Assembly: GCF_958450345.1 (NCBI RefSeq) | Contig: NC_088781.1 | Location: 29,985,857 to 30,049,856, forward strand | Source of the DNA: Calliphora vicina | Taxonomy: Eukaryota; Arthropoda; Insecta; Diptera; Calliphoridae | Length of the DNA stretch: 64,000 bases | Direction of reading: 5' to 3' | Shown here: positions 24,931-36,902 of the stretch, one piece after another | How positions within the stretch are numbered: the first letter of the stretch is position 1 | Layout of the letters: every line of letters starts with the position of its first letter | Program-made: the position numbers and the translations under genes | Notes under the pieces: model-generated | Database searches by the model: none | Told to the model about the DNA's origin: nothing | What the model saw: only the letters and a program-made list of their open reading frames with translations

Positions 24931-26121
24931 CCCCAAAGATATTTGAAATATTTGATTCCAAACATTTATTTATTTAACGTTAAGTTTTATGTAGATTCGA
25001 AGTAAGAAACTACAACATCATCCGGTAACTCCAGGTTTTAAGTTTCACCGCTTCACTCTATATTATTATTTGTTTCTACAGATATTGACTTCAACGAATT
25101 ATTTAAGCCCTTAATATTACAAATTATTTTATTGAAAACATATATTTGTAAATTCAAAATTCCCCTCCTAAATATTCAATTTAAAGAGACTTTGAATAAT
25201 TTTGATTTATAGTTTATTTTCCAATAAACACTCTCCCATTATATTTCACTACACAACTAAATAAAACTAGTTTCAAATTTCCTGATTATATCAATAAATC
25301 TTAAAATTTCCTCAACCATATCCTGTTGTAGCAAAACAAAATTTTGTTTTAACAAAAACAGAAAATTAAATAAAGATACGTTTCTCTAGTTTTTTGAGCT
25401 TTTGTTTAAGCAGAATAAACTTGCAACAAACATTAAATTTAATTACAGTTTACTTAGGCAAAAGTCTATGAAAATATATATGTATGGATACATATATGTA
25501 TGTAAACTTTTGGTGCAAGTGGGTACAAGAGTAAAATGTAAATGTTAATGTAAATAGGTAATAGTATACTTTATGTAAACTTTTGTTACCAAAGGCACAC
25601 ATGTGCAAATATATTGAGGATACACCAAGATAAACATTTACAAAACTAGCAAACGCCCACACTGTACATTAGGTTAAACATTAGACCTGCCCTTCAAGAA
25701 TATGAATATTTTGAGTAGGTTTTATTTTGCTCTTTAGCAGGTAAAATAAACAGCTGCAACAAATTTGACAACAATCCGAATTCCTGACCATTTTTGGTGC
25801 TTAAACAATATTTTGTAAACGTTTCAATTAAACCGTATCTTTTAGACATAATTATCCTTCTAAAAAGGTTTATTTTCAATAATTTTGAATTAAACCATAT
25901 CTTCTAGTCAATCATATCATTCCAAAAAGGTATAAAATATGAATATCGATAGAAAAATAACCAAGTTATTAGCATTTTTCATGGCATATAATCATTGTTT
26001 ACCCATTTGTTTACTTGAAAAAGTTAATTAAACAACTATTTTATATAAAGTAATTTTTAACATATGTTCAGCTATAACTTTCCTAGTTTTCATTCGAAAT
26101 TAATGTTTTATACCTTTTTAG
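24931..26121. other. AT-rich non-coding DNA
   Basis: Nothing recognised apart from the ratchet-like site at 25740. Confidence 0.6.
25716..25746 (+). promoter_or_regulatory. Ratchet-like splice site 2 (25740/25741)
   Basis: GGTTTTATTTTGCTCTTTAG is followed by CAG|GTAAAA, acceptor and donor joined. The pyrimidine tract is good but the donor is weak at +5. No GTAAGT follows within the next 150 bases. Confidence 0.35.
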
Positions 26122-26655
26122 ACAGATAATTTTCTCTGGAATAGAAGTTTTAATTCAAATATTTAAAGTATATGATTTAAATAACTTAGACTCATCGTTT
26201 ACACAATTTCACAATTTCAATGGATTTTCGCCGCTATTCAATTGGACTCAGATTCAAGAACCAAATAAGATCCATCCAGAGCAAATATATTTTTCAAGGA
26301 TGTTGTTTCTATAATGAACCATCCACATTCACTGAAGAATAGGTAGATGAACCTAGGATTAATCTTTGTCAGCTCTTCCAAACAAAAGCTAAATATAATC
26401 TCTCTCATAGTGGTCTAGGTATCTCAATTGCCTCACGTTGTTTCCATAATGAACCAACCAAATTCTCTGATGAATAAATAATTTTCTCTAGAATAGATGT
26501 TTTAATTCAAATATTTAAAACATATGATCTAAATAACTAAGACTCATCGTTTACACAATTTCACAAATTTCAATGGATTTTCTCCGCTATTCAATTGGAC
26601 TCAGATTAAAAAAACAAATAAGATCCATAGAGAGTAAATATATCTTTCAAGGGCA
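26122..26655. repeat. 352-bp tandem duplication
   Basis: ATAATTTTCTCTGGAATAG at 26126 recurs as ATAATTTTCTCTAGAATAG at 26478. Similarity continues through CTCATCGTTTACACAATTTC, TTCAATTGGACTCAGATT and AATAAGATCCAT, to about 26655 in the second copy. Divergence is modest. No coding content. Confidence 0.9.
26302..26476. repeat. 135-bp unit repeat, locus 1
   Basis: GTTGTTTCTATAATGAACC at 26302 recurs as GTTGTTTCCATAATGAACC at 26437, a 135-bp offset. The interval (CCTAGGATTAATCTTTG, CAGCTCTTCCAAACAAAAGC, GTGGTCTAGGTATCTCAATT) is found again at 28035-28195 with the same 135-bp spacing. It is embedded in the 352-bp duplication. Confidence 0.85.
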
Positions 26656-27829
26656 GGTCTAATAAACATATATACAAACACTATTACTTACACTTACACG
26701 TTCCTATAAATGCTATTAAAACACTTTAAATAGGTGGTGTTGGTTGGTGACGGGAGTGATAATAGTTGTGTTGCCTAGTGGCGTTGGAGTCAGTGATGGT
26801 GGTCGTCTTTTGTTTTATTAACAAAAAAAAGGAAGAAAAAACTCTAGACTTATAAAATGATTTTCTTGTTTAAACATCTTGGTAGAGCAGTTTATAGTAA
26901 ACGTGTCGTTTCTGGTTTTCGGGTTAAATAAATGCAACAAGTTTTACTTTTATACTCTTACTCTTGTCATGACTTTGATCTTTAGTTACATACTTTAGTA
27001 CAAGGTTTTGTAATGTCTGTAATTGTAAAAACTCCTATGACAAGGGGTTTGATAAAGCCAAAAAAAAGTTCCTACAATTTTTGTTTCAGCTTTAAAATAA
27101 AGGAAATTTCAAAATTGTATTAAATGTGGGTGTTGGTTTGGCAACTACAATTGTAGGCCTTGTAGTTTTACAATTTGAAATTCTATTTACGTATTCGTAG
27201 ATGTGGGAGTCAATGTTTAGTATACTCTTTGCCATTTTATTTTAATCAAATGAAAACATTCATATTAAACTCTTTAAACTATTATGTCTGGTAGAGTCTA
27301 TTTATCACTTAATGCAACAAAATTTGTTGCTTGAATTTGATTTTGCAATTATTTGTCTAAGTATTTTCTTATTTGTTAAATAATTGATGTCATTTATTGC
27401 CAACACAATAACTTGTTTGATATTTTGTTAATAAATCGTATATATAAATAAAACTATTAAGATAAGCTTAATAGCCTTAATATTTTGACTAATTACTTTA
27501 TTTTTATGTTTGCAATCAAATTTATTTGTTGTTCTTAATAAGAACTTAAATGTAGAATTTAATACAGAATATTCAGAAGTTAGTTTAAGTTATTCAGTCT
27601 TTAGAATAGTCGTATCTTGACGTGCTTAGAAGGGTTGAATTTACAAAACAATCGCCTTTTCTAATGAAGGTGTTGCTCTAGTAATATCCATGAATACATA
27701 GATATTTTAATACCTTAAGCGCTGCTATCCCAGTACGAAGGTTAGACAAATGCTCTAACCTTCGTTCGTATAGCTTACAATAAAGTCGATGCATATCTCA
27801 ATTCTAGGTGTTAGATTTGGTCTAAAACT
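26656..27829. other. AT-rich non-coding DNA with one hairpin
   Basis: No gene recognised. The hairpin at 27735-27765 is listed separately. Confidence 0.6.
27735..27765. repeat. Perfect 12-bp hairpin
   Basis: ACGAAGGTTAGA at 27735-27746 and its exact complement at 27754-27765 around a 7-nt loop. It is more GC-rich than its surroundings. Not followed by a T run, and no function is apparent. Confidence 0.7.
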
Positions 27830-28034
27830 GTTTCCATTATTTAGCCCAAGCGTTAAAAGGAAGGTGTCTCAACCGACATGTGATGTTTTCAAAGTTAAAC
27901 CTACTAGTTTATCTAAAACTGTTCCCATTCTGATACCCAAGGTTTAAACAGAATGTTACTCTCTCAAAACGTTCTATAAAACCAATTACTTTACATTGTG
28001 ATACCCAAGTTGTAAACTGAAAGTTTCTCAATTA
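27821..28034. repeat. Degenerate repeats of about 60-90 bp
   Basis: TCTAAAACTGTTTCCATT at 27821, TCTAAAACTGTTCCCATT at 27912 and TTCTATAAAACCAATTAC at 27972 begin related segments. The last two share GATACCCAAG and a run ending CTCTC or TTCTC. Confidence 0.5.
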
Positions 28035-28197
28035 AACCACAAACCAACTAAATTCCCTGATGAATAGGTGAATGTACCTAGGATTCATCTTCGACAGTTC
28101 TTCCAAGCAAAAGCCAAATATACTTTCCCTCATATTGGTCTAGGTCTCTCAATTTCCCCACGTCGTTTCCATAACGAACCAACCAAATTCTCTCCGA
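28035..28197. repeat. 135-bp unit repeat, locus 2
   Basis: AACCAACTAAATTCCCTGATG at its left edge and GAACCAACCAAATTCTC at about 28176 are 135 bp apart and flank CCTAGGATTCATCTTCGAC and TTGGTCTAGGTCTCTCAATT. This is the same unit as at 26302-26476, 1.7 kb away. Confidence 0.85.
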
Positions 28198-30450
28198 AAA
28201 TTGTCGGCCTCTTTTTCAGGCTTAAAAACATTAGCCCGATCTGTTCGCGACAGCATCTAGTAAGTAAATTCGTACTGTGAACATCATATATCGGCCAAAT
28301 TTAACACGGAATATTTTCTGTCGGACAGACTTTTTACAGTAGGGAAGAAGAATTCCAGAAAAGGGGTCGGTCGTCTCACCTTATGGATGACCAATTTATC
28401 AGCTATACAGTCACTCTAACAATTACTATATTATCAGTGTTCTAGAATGTCACTGAAAGATAATCGGTATTCTTCGGTTAACTTATTTGTAAAGAAGACA
28501 CATGCTTCCATTAACGCCTGCTTTGCTATCAGCATATATCCAAATATCACTAGGAATACGACATTACGATATTACCTCGGTAAGTTAGAAGCGCATTTGA
28601 TGACAGAAATTTCCGCCAGCAGATAATTATAAAAGTCAACATTATCTTAACTTTATTTTATTTTGAATCATGACAGCTGCAGGAGGAAGACTCCGCATTC
28701 CCACATATCCCTCTTGGGGACAAGTATAGAAAATGTCACATCATGCCTCTCCAGCAATTGATCCCATCGCAGAGTTGAGAGCCAGTTGTAGTCCTTTCGT
28801 TGTCGTTGACCTAAGCTTACATTCGACGACATTTCAATGGGAAGCATGTTCCACAAGATCAACCGAGCCAATACTCCTTGAACAAATACCCCAATTTGTA
28901 ACACTTGTTCTTTTATCCTGTTCTGAGTATAGATATTAAAGTGAAGTCCCCTGAAGTGCCAAAATTATCCACTATCCCTTATTTTCAGCCTGATTCTATT
29001 CTGTTTCATGGAATTAAAGTTACAAACATTTGATTACCTTTTGAAAAGTACTAGCTCCGTCTTCAAATGGTTCACACGAAACACTTGCCATTTAATGATA
29101 ATTCAATATTGCATTCAAAAATTTACCAGATGTCATCACAGCAACATCGACCGCATACAATGATACTAGCATTAGTGACAAATATTCGGTGCCCTGTTAT
29201 GAGTGCCCAAACCCAGCGGGAAAAAACGATAGGGCTTCAATTTGTAGGTCTTCCAAAAGTCCGGTTTACACATTCAATAAGATCCGATATTCAATCCATT
29301 CTGCGTTCTTTCAAAAGATGTTATAGAAGGGCTTTGCTTCTCCTTCTAAAAACCTTCATACACATTCCAAATTGCACTTCAAAATCTGGTTTAACAAAGA
29401 AGAAAAATTTTGTCTTTTATAACATTTGAGGCTGTGAAGATCTCGTGAAGTTATTTTTTATTTATAAAACTATACAGGTTGTGCTTTAAAGTCCATTCTT
29501 AGGTATTATGCTGAATTCATTAAGAATATGTTTCCTAATAACCCTCCTTAAAGTCTTGCTTCAGCAGACCTTCAATTAGGATTTAATTTTGAAGTTTTTT
29601 TTAATAGAAGCTCCTATCTAGACATTCTATGAGGAATTACGCTATACGTCCCCTTACAGGCCTTCAACGGAAGACCTTCTAATATGCCTTCTTAAGTAGA
29701 CCTTCTATCAGCGCTATAATGAGAATGGCAAAAGTAAAATGATTTTGTAATGTGGCTGAAAGTCCTTATGTCTGCAAGAATAATGTCTTTGGAAAAGCCT
29801 ATTTACTGCATATTTTTCCCACTGGGTACTGTCCTTGTGATTGTGCAGGTGAGTATATTTGACCACTTAACTTAAGCAAGTATATAAACTACATCAATAA
29901 TGCGCAGCTTACATGCATATCGATCAGCATATCTTCATCAATTCATATAGAATATGAATTGATATTGTCGAATTTCAGTTGTTATTTATTATGTGTGAAT
30001 ATGTTCCCGTTGATCATGTACGATCTTGATTATGTTGGAATGAATTTCCAAGCTTACAACTTAATCAGTCTGATCCACTATTCCGGCTAGTAAATCCCCC
30101 TGTTATCCAGTCTAGCTATGTAAACAATTAATTTTGAAGTCGCGGACCTGAACAGGAACGGCATTTTTATTAGTACTCTTTTAAGGAGAGTACAGTTTGT
30201 AGTCTTGTTCAGTGTTCAGAGAGAACAATGGTTTGGAGTGTTTTACCACATGAGAATATCATTCCATAAAGTTACTTAACTTTGAAATGTTGTGTGGGTA
30301 CCACTGCATTTCAATCTGATTCCTGTTTTTGCTTTATTTATGTTCACTTATCTTTTCTCCCATACTCTTAACAGAGTAATATTTTGTTTTTCAATTTTAA
30401 TTTCAAACATCTTTATAAAACTTTATTATTTTCTCTATGAAAAAATTTAA
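28198..30450. other. Non-coding DNA, more balanced composition
   Basis: Less AT-rich than most of the window. Open frames of up to 120 codons on the + strand (29067-29429) lack any motif I know and overlap degenerate AGACCTTCTA-type repeats near 29560-29710. A weak reverse transcriptase-like match is given separately. CAG|GTGAGT at 29848/29849 is a strong donor but has only a moderate tract before it. Confidence 0.5.
28668..28904 (-). pseudogene. Weak reverse transcriptase-like fragment
   Basis: An open minus-strand frame of 78 codons contains GVFVQGVLARLILWNM, similar to the GVPQGSVLGPxLWN motif of non-LTR reverse transcriptases once a small gap is allowed. The FADD catalytic motif that should follow about 25 residues later is absent, and the rest does not align in my reading. 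Treat as a possible R1/Jockey-type fragment only. Confidence 0.22.
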
Positions 30451-32214
30451 CAATTTTTAATTAAATAAACAAATGCGATTGTCCTACATTTAATTTACAA
30501 TTGCCATTAAGTTCCCACAGGAAATATACATATTTTTTTTATAGATTCCTTTACATTAATTTACTCATTTGTTTAAACCTCACTATTTGTAAGGCTGTCT
30601 GTTTGTCATCACACCCGGGTATTATTAAATATGACAGCGTTTGTCAGCTATTTTTTTCTTATTGTTTTTTTTTTGTATATATTTCCCTTTATTTTAATTA
30701 AAAAATATACTTACATATATATTTAATATTATGACCATATAATGTTTAAAGCGCCATCAGACTAAAAGAAAACATTTATTTTAATAAATGCAAAATACAT
30801 GATAAGCAGGCGTCAACATGACAATAAATGTTTAAAACATACACTTAGTCCTTTTTAGCTAGAAGAGAGAAAAAAAAACAACAGCAATAACCAGTAACTA
30901 AAAGAAACATGTCATCAAAAGACTGACACACCTTAAACACATTACAAAATTATGGACTAAGTAAAGAGACTGTATATATATTCAAACATGAAGCAAAAAG
31001 GCCGTTTTACATGAAAAAAAATAATAAAAAAAAACTATGAATAAAGTGCGTGAATAAAATAGGTGCAACCTTATTAATAATAAAAGCAAAAGCAACATTA
31101 TAAATAAACTCAACTAAACCTCAGCCTGCCAACAAAGCATACACATACAGCATTGTTTATTTGTAGCATGCCTCGCTCTACCTGGTTTTTGTTTTTATTT
31201 TTTTATTTAAGGTGCAACTTTAATTAAACTTGCTAACAAGAAGGTCTTCTTTTATATATTGTTTTTGTAGTTGTTTCTTATTTATTTATCATGCCACATA
31301 AAGCAGGCCTCACAAAGCCTTAGTTTTACTTAAACAACAAATCATAATTATTATTCCTGACTGTAAAATCTGCCAGCAAATACAAATACAAAGAAGGTTT
31401 ATTTCATTTGAACATGATGATGTTGGCTCGTTGTTGCTTCATTTACATCTTGACAGATTGATCTACATTGCCGTTTTCCTACTTTATTTATAACAAGATG
31501 TCTAGAAGGTGGATAATAATAAATTAACCCCCACTTTTATATTGGATTAGATTTGTTATGGGGTGTGGGGGTGGTAAGGATGCTGTAGACACTATAATAA
31601 TTTTTTTATCTGCTTTGATTTGTAAATTTTCTTGTGCTGCTGAGAGTTAATTAATTATGCAAGGAAGCCAATTCATACAGAAGCAGGAAGGAGAATTTGT
31701 TCCAAGGACACTGGAAAAAATTGTTTGGAAAAATTTAATTTGTACAAAATTAGCAAGAATCAATATAAATTTAGTTTAATATAACATATGAAATCTGATA
31801 TTAAAAACTATTGTATTTTTATTGTAACTCCCATTTAGTTGAAATAAATTGATGAGCAGATACTTATGTTTTCATAGTTTGCGAATAGTGCTGTACATAT
31901 TTAGCTTTATATTATCGAAAGTATTGCACGAATCCAGTTACTCGCTGTAACTGTTTATATACACAGCGCCATCTTCTAGAAGTTTCATGAATAATCTGAC
32001 TGAATAGCTTGAATGTTTTATTTCCACAATGATAACCGAGAGCATTTAAAGCTACTTCACAGTTAAGGCTGTCATACTTACAAACAATATGACTAACAGC
32101 ATGTTATCAACATTGTTTATAAGTAAACATTTCTACTGATGAAAATGTTTAAAAACATTATGAGTGTTGCAAGCCGTTACCTATATGCAATTTCGTAACA
32201 GCATTATGGCAACT
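30451..32214. other. AT-rich non-coding DNA
   Basis: No gene or repeat recognised. Confidence 0.6.
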
Positions 32215-32520
32215 AACCAGTTTTAGTACTCCCGAAGACGAATTGTCACTCGTATATTATACTATACTATAGCAATACGATTGCTTTTGACTAACCGTAG
32301 TTTACTTCCGAATTATATTCAGATTTCGTGTTTAAAAATTATTAATAAACAAACCAGATTCTTACAAACTACGAATCTGAATTGTCACTCGTATAATATT
32401 TGACCGAAGTTTATAAAATATTATACGATACCAATCTGATAGTTTTAAACCGATTAGAGTTGGCTTCCTAATTATATTCTGCTTTTGTTTCTAGAACATC
32501 ATTTTATAACTAACCAAATT
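32215..32520. repeat. Diverged tandem duplication, about 138 bp
   Basis: AACCAG..., GAATTGTCACTCGTAT (32240) and TTCCGAATTATATTC recur as AACCAG (32352), GAATTGTCACTCGTAT (32379) and TTCCTAATTATATTC, with TAACCAAAT starting a third partial unit at about 32511. Offsets are 137-160 bp. Confidence 0.75.
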
Positions 32521-33549
32521 TCTAAACAGCAAAATAATATAGGTCCAGCTGAGAAAAAAAGTATTCTGAAATACATTCCATTATTTTAATAGACTGCTGA
32601 CATTTTTAAACTAAATCCAAGATAAAGTTCCGGAATATAAAAGCCAACCAGACAATATGAAAAATTGATTTTTTAAGTGTAATGCCAATTCACAGTTGTT
32701 CATATTTGATGTAATCATTGAAAGGCTATAAAAGGAAGAAAAAAAAACTTATGGCTTAATAAAAATTCATATCAAAAACTTAATATAAAATATATACTTA
32801 TTTTTAATTAAATAAAAAAGATAAAAATTACATTCCCATAAATAATTTAAAATGAAAATTAAGGAAATTTAAACGAAGAAAGAAATTTCCAAAAAAATTT
32901 CACTTTTTAAGTGAAAATATAGCAACAATTTTTCTGTCATAATAATAATTCTATTTACATTTTGTTGCCTTACTTTCAACATAAACGAAAGAAAAACAAG
33001 AAAAGTTCATCCGTTTTGTAACACCCATTTGCTTCATTTATTTGCACAAGATCCCTAAAAATAGTTACTCTGATACACACACAGATTCGAGGGAGTCATA
33101 TAATTGCCACAGAAAAGCAGGCATTAAATGAAATAAATCAACACAAAAATTAAAGCAAAATTAGTTGAAATTACTATTTTCACTTATTTTACTTTCAGCT
33201 AGTGAAAATGTATTAAGAAATATAGATTTCCATAAAATGCTACAAGTTTGTGAAAATTAAAGAGAAAATTAAAATATTTTGAAAAAAAAAAAAATCTAAA
33301 ATATATTTAGCGGTGCCGAATCATAAATAACATCGAAAATTAGACATTAGAAGACTACGTTTGTAAAATTATCTATAGGGAATTTCTATTCATCGTTTCA
33401 AATACTTAAGAAAATAGGACATACATATTTCGAAAGTTGTCAAATTGTAACTGAAAGCTGACAATTTATCAGCGAATTTTAACAAAATTTCATAATAAAT
33501 GGCCCACTTACGATTAAAATCGGACATCTCCAATCGGACATCTTTCTAC
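32521..33549. other. AT-rich non-coding DNA
   Basis: No gene recognised. A 14-bp direct repeat ATCGGACATCT occurs twice at 33519-33543. Confidence 0.6.
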
Positions 33550-34279
33550 AGGCCGAAATTCTGGAAAGTTGTATGGAATTGCCTACCGTGGTACAAAATA
33601 GACATTATTGTTTGAATTCCACTCAAGGGCCTTTTTGTCTTAGTGGCAAGAAGCCAAATCGGGTTAGAAATATGAAGCCAGTTTGTGCTATTTTAAGAAA
33701 GGTAAAACCGTCTTTGTGGACACTCCGTAATACACAAGAAACTGCTTGGGGAATTTGGTTTATTTTTTCCCGTATTGTTCTTAAACACTACCCGTCCATC
33801 AACCACATACAAATCTTGACCCGGAAGTTTTAAAAAGTTTACCAGTACATTAGTTTCATCATGTGTCACACAACAGGTGTACTTTTTTATAAAATTTTAC
33901 CTCAATTTTTTCGGTCGTTCTTTTGCTTCTAAGTTCCTTATCGAATCGCGATCTGGAACTTTCTGAACTTTATACGACTTCAACCTAGCATTTGCTTTGG
34001 CACTGCGCACAAAAGTATCAGTGCATTTAACTTTACGAGCTGCTTTTATGATAGAAGTGCTATTCGAAAGAGTTGTTCGACTTATTTTGCCTTATTCATT
34101 TTTTATTGCTGATCCAGGTTTCTTTTCAATGTTCAAGTCTTCCTTATACTGTTTAATGGCATTGGACACAATATGACGACGAACCATCAGATTATTAGCT
34201 ATTTTGTTGAAAGTTCATATCGGATTTTTTTTGAAAAGTTTTAAATATTTTTTTCACGTACTTTTTTTTCGGTGACCAT
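33550..34279 (-). mobile_element. Tc1-like transposase remnant
   Basis: Minus-strand relic of a Tc1/mariner-superfamily transposase, spread over frames. From the MVTEKKVRE start (34279) it shows MVRRHIVSNAIKQYKEDL (about 34135-34190), AARKVKCTDTFVRSAKANAR (about 33990-34050) and KSYKVQKVPDRD. Then come CCVTHDETNVLVNF with the first catalytic aspartate and LPGQDLYVVDGR (about 33795-33890), VLPFLK and PDLASCH with the second aspartate (about 33630-33720), and a worn NFPEFRP where the family has a CPELRPIE-type final catalytic block. About 240 codons remain, with stops and deletions. It is dead. Terminal repeats were not found. Confidence 0.8.
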
Positions 34280-34463
34280 TTTGACCGAAATTACAGTTGG
34301 AAATAAATGATTTAGAAAAGATAAAATCTGACATATTTTTAAAAGTTGACGTGATTAAAAAAATTATAGTTTTTTGGGCCAAGAACAAGTTTTGGCTGGA
34401 ATAGTGTGTATAAGTTTTTTGTTTACTCACTCTTTATAAGGACAAATACTCTAATTGAATCCT

Positions 34464-34712
34464 ACACAGAGAAAACATATTCGTGATAGCAATCGAATTT
34501 GTTGCCAATCGAATGATTCGGTTGCACATATAGAATTTTTCGGTTCTATCAACAGAAAGTCAGTTGATAATGAAGAATTTTGGTTGAAGCAACCAAACTT
34601 TTGTTGCCACTTCCAAAATTTTGTAGCCACAGCTGTAAAATTCGGTCACTAAGGTAGAATCATTCGATTGGCAACAAATTCGGTTGCTATCAAGAATCAG
34701 TTTTTTCTGTGT
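34464..34712. mobile_element. Palindromic MITE, copy 2
   Basis: 249 bp, ends ACACAGAGAAAAC and GTTTTTTCTGTGT (inverted). Arms contain GATAGCAATCGAATTTGTTG and CAATCGAATGATTC. The unique centre (TTGGTTGAAGCAACCAAAC, TTGCCACTTCC) matches copy 1 at 23885 in inverted orientation. Confidence 0.88.
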
Positions 34713-34849
34713 AATAATAATAAAAACGGATATAACATAATATTCTTGGATTTTCTTAACAATTACCTTCGATGAATAATTATAGGTGTTATCCGTTTCA
34801 ACATCCATATTAGTAAATGTTTTGTTTAAAAATTCCAATGAATTAATCA

Positions 34850-34889
34850 TACTAATTATTATTTATTTCTTTTTTCATTTCAGGTAAAT
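34850..34889 (+). promoter_or_regulatory. Ratchet-like splice site 3 (34883/34884)
   Basis: Branch-point-like CTAAT at 34852-34856, then TTATTTCTTTTTTCATTTCAG and directly GTAAAT. This is the most canonical acceptor of the six, with 27 nt between branch site and AG. Confidence 0.5.
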
Positions 34890-34922
34890 TCTTTTTAATA
34901 AACATTTAAGAGCCAACTATTT
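34884..34922 (+). other. Possible 39-nt recursive-splice micro-exon
   Basis: Lies between the acceptor at 34883 and a perfect GTAAGT donor core at 34923. All three frames contain stops, so it would be non-coding. Confidence 0.25.
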
Positions 34923-35094
34923 GTAAGTTTTTAGTTTTAATCGAAATAAACACAATTTTATTTAGCATCACGCAAAATCATTCTAACTTCAAACGGTCAT
35001 GAAGCAAAAGCGAGAGATGTAATACTGTAGATCAGCAATAAGTATTTGGTAGCAAAAATCGCCTTAGAACCTAAATGTCGTATGCGAGAAATAC

Positions 35095-35266
35095 GAAAAT
35101 TAAACTTGGGAAGATAAAATTTTCAGGCATTTTTTGTAGCTACAGAAATTTTGCTGACAAACAACCAAATTTTGTATCACGCACTTCTGAAAAATTGAGT
35201 CACTGAGGCTGAAGTATTCATTTGGCAACAAGTTCGGTTGCAACACGGAATCGGCTTTGTCTGTGT
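35095..35266. mobile_element. Palindromic MITE, diverged copy 3
   Basis: The right end is clear: ATTCATTTGGCAACAAG, TTCGGTTGCAACACGGAATC and TTTGTCTGTGTA match the ends of copies 1 and 2. Toward the left, ACAACCAAATTTTGTATCAC and TTTTGTAGCTACAGAAATTT recall the centre. The left end is too eroded to place. Confidence 0.6.
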
Positions 35267-35494
35267 ATCTATGATCCGATACAGCAGAATAATAACATTC
35301 GTTTTTGTTTTGATATTACAAAGATTTATTTGCTCCGTAATAATACCCCATATATTATTCAGATCAGTGATCGGCAAAAAAGTTTACGAAACTTGGTTAA
35401 TAATAAATTGTTATAAACTTTCTTTCTCCGTTGCAATCTGACTTGCTATTTACTGTGATTTTTGTTTCTCATTTGATAATTTTTATAAATTTCG

Positions 35495-35522
35495 TTGACA
35501 TTCGTTTTATTTCCAGGTAAAC
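35495..35522 (+). promoter_or_regulatory. Ratchet-like splice site 4 (35516/35517)
   Basis: TTCGTTTTATTTCCAG is followed directly by GTAAAC. The tract is good. Only 633 bp downstream of site 3, with a MITE copy between them. Confidence 0.4.
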
Positions 35523-36474
35523 AACCGATCTGATTGCTAAGGGTGGCGATCACTGATCAAGCCCTTTAACACTTTCTTTGCCATAATTTTTGTCAATTTT
35601 TTTTCTACAAGTTACTGTTCCTCCACCCCTTTAAATAATTACATATGTTGGAATAACATAAACAACATTAAAACTATTTATTTTTTTACTACATCTTCGT
35701 GCTGTTATCATAATTAGTTATGTAAACACCCATATTTTCACAATTATTTTTCGTTGAAACAAAAAAACCGAGTTAAGTCTACATAATTCTTATTTATGTA
35801 TGTATTTTTTCAGTTAGTAAGAAAAACTTTAATAATTTCACTTGAATGCCTACTTTCAAGAAACACAAACCAAAAACTTAAAATCAAAAAAAAAAGATGA
35901 AGAAATGTTGGTTTTTGTTAACAAAAATATTAACAACTTACTGCTAACTATTCTTGGTTAGAGTAAATGGGAATTTTATGCATGATACACTGTAGGCTAA
36001 AGGAATAGGGTTAAGTAGAGTTCTTAATGATTTCGGCAGATGCTAATGGAAATTTAATAGATTATGTTAATAATTTCTAAGCCTCAAAAGTGAATAAACA
36101 CCAGTGATTTTTTTGATTTTTTTTTAAGATCATGAAACTCATTACAATCCGAATTAAATCTTTTTTTTCACAACTAAATCTATTATACAGATGGATAGAT
36201 TTTGGGATTTTCATTATCTTAAAAAAAAATCAAGCAATATGTATCGCAGCCGGCTTGAGGTTAAAGTGAATTTTACCTTGATTAGTCATAAATGTGATTG
36301 AATTCGAAATTAATTAATGGTATATTTGGAAAATTATTGGTACGTTACCAAGAAAAACTGACTAATATGTAGTAGCTTCACATTCAAGTTTTTTAATGAA
36401 TAATTTAATAATTGAAAAACCTGATTACTAGAAATACTTAAAATCACCAATTTCACAGATGAGTTATTATATTA
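35523..36474. other. AT-rich non-coding DNA
   Basis: No gene or repeat recognised. Confidence 0.6.
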
Positions 36475-36552
36475 TTTACAGCTTAAGTAATACATTGATT
36501 TTCATTTAAAATTTGAAACATTTCCGTTTTTAATTTTTTAAATATGACACAC
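36475..36552. repeat. Dispersed 80-bp repeat, copy 1
   Basis: TTTACAGCTTAAGTAATACA, TTGATTTTCATTTAAAATTT and TTTTTAAATATGACACA recur at 36822-36902 and, more diverged, at 40733-40810. The source is unknown. Confidence 0.75.
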
Positions 36553-36821
36553 ATGAGTTATCATATTATTTATTTACAGCATTGGTAGGCATTCATATTG
36601 TTCAGATTACGAACATTTTCGTGAATTTACACGTACACAACCCGAAAGTAAACAAAACACACAGCAAGAGTGTAAAAAATACAAATAACTCATTTAGTTG
36701 CAAACAATAGAGCGTAAAAATACAAATATTTCATTCTCTTGCTTGATGTTGTTGCGGATTTTTTTATTTTTAACCCATACATTTTAACACATACTACAAT
36801 TTCTCTTTTTGCGCTTCCCTG

Positions 36822-36902
36822 ATTTACAGCTTAAGTCATATATTGATTTTCATTATAAATTTGAAACATTTTAGTTTTGAATTTTTTAAACATGACACAT
36901 CA
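36822..36902. repeat. Dispersed 80-bp repeat, copy 2
   Basis: TTTACAGCTTAAGTCATATA, TTGATTTTCATTATAAATTT and TTTTTAAACATGACACA. About 90% like copy 1 by eye, 347 bp downstream in the same orientation. Confidence 0.75.

Noticed and set aside
29067..29429. 120-codon open frame on the + strand
   Set aside because: No motif or plausible domain, ordinary composition, and no splice or promoter context. Likely chance in the more balanced stretch.
29820..29856. CAG|GTGAGT at 29848 as an exon end
   Set aside because: The donor is strong, but the open stretch before it starts after a stop with no acceptor, and the tract is too purine-rich for a ratchet site.
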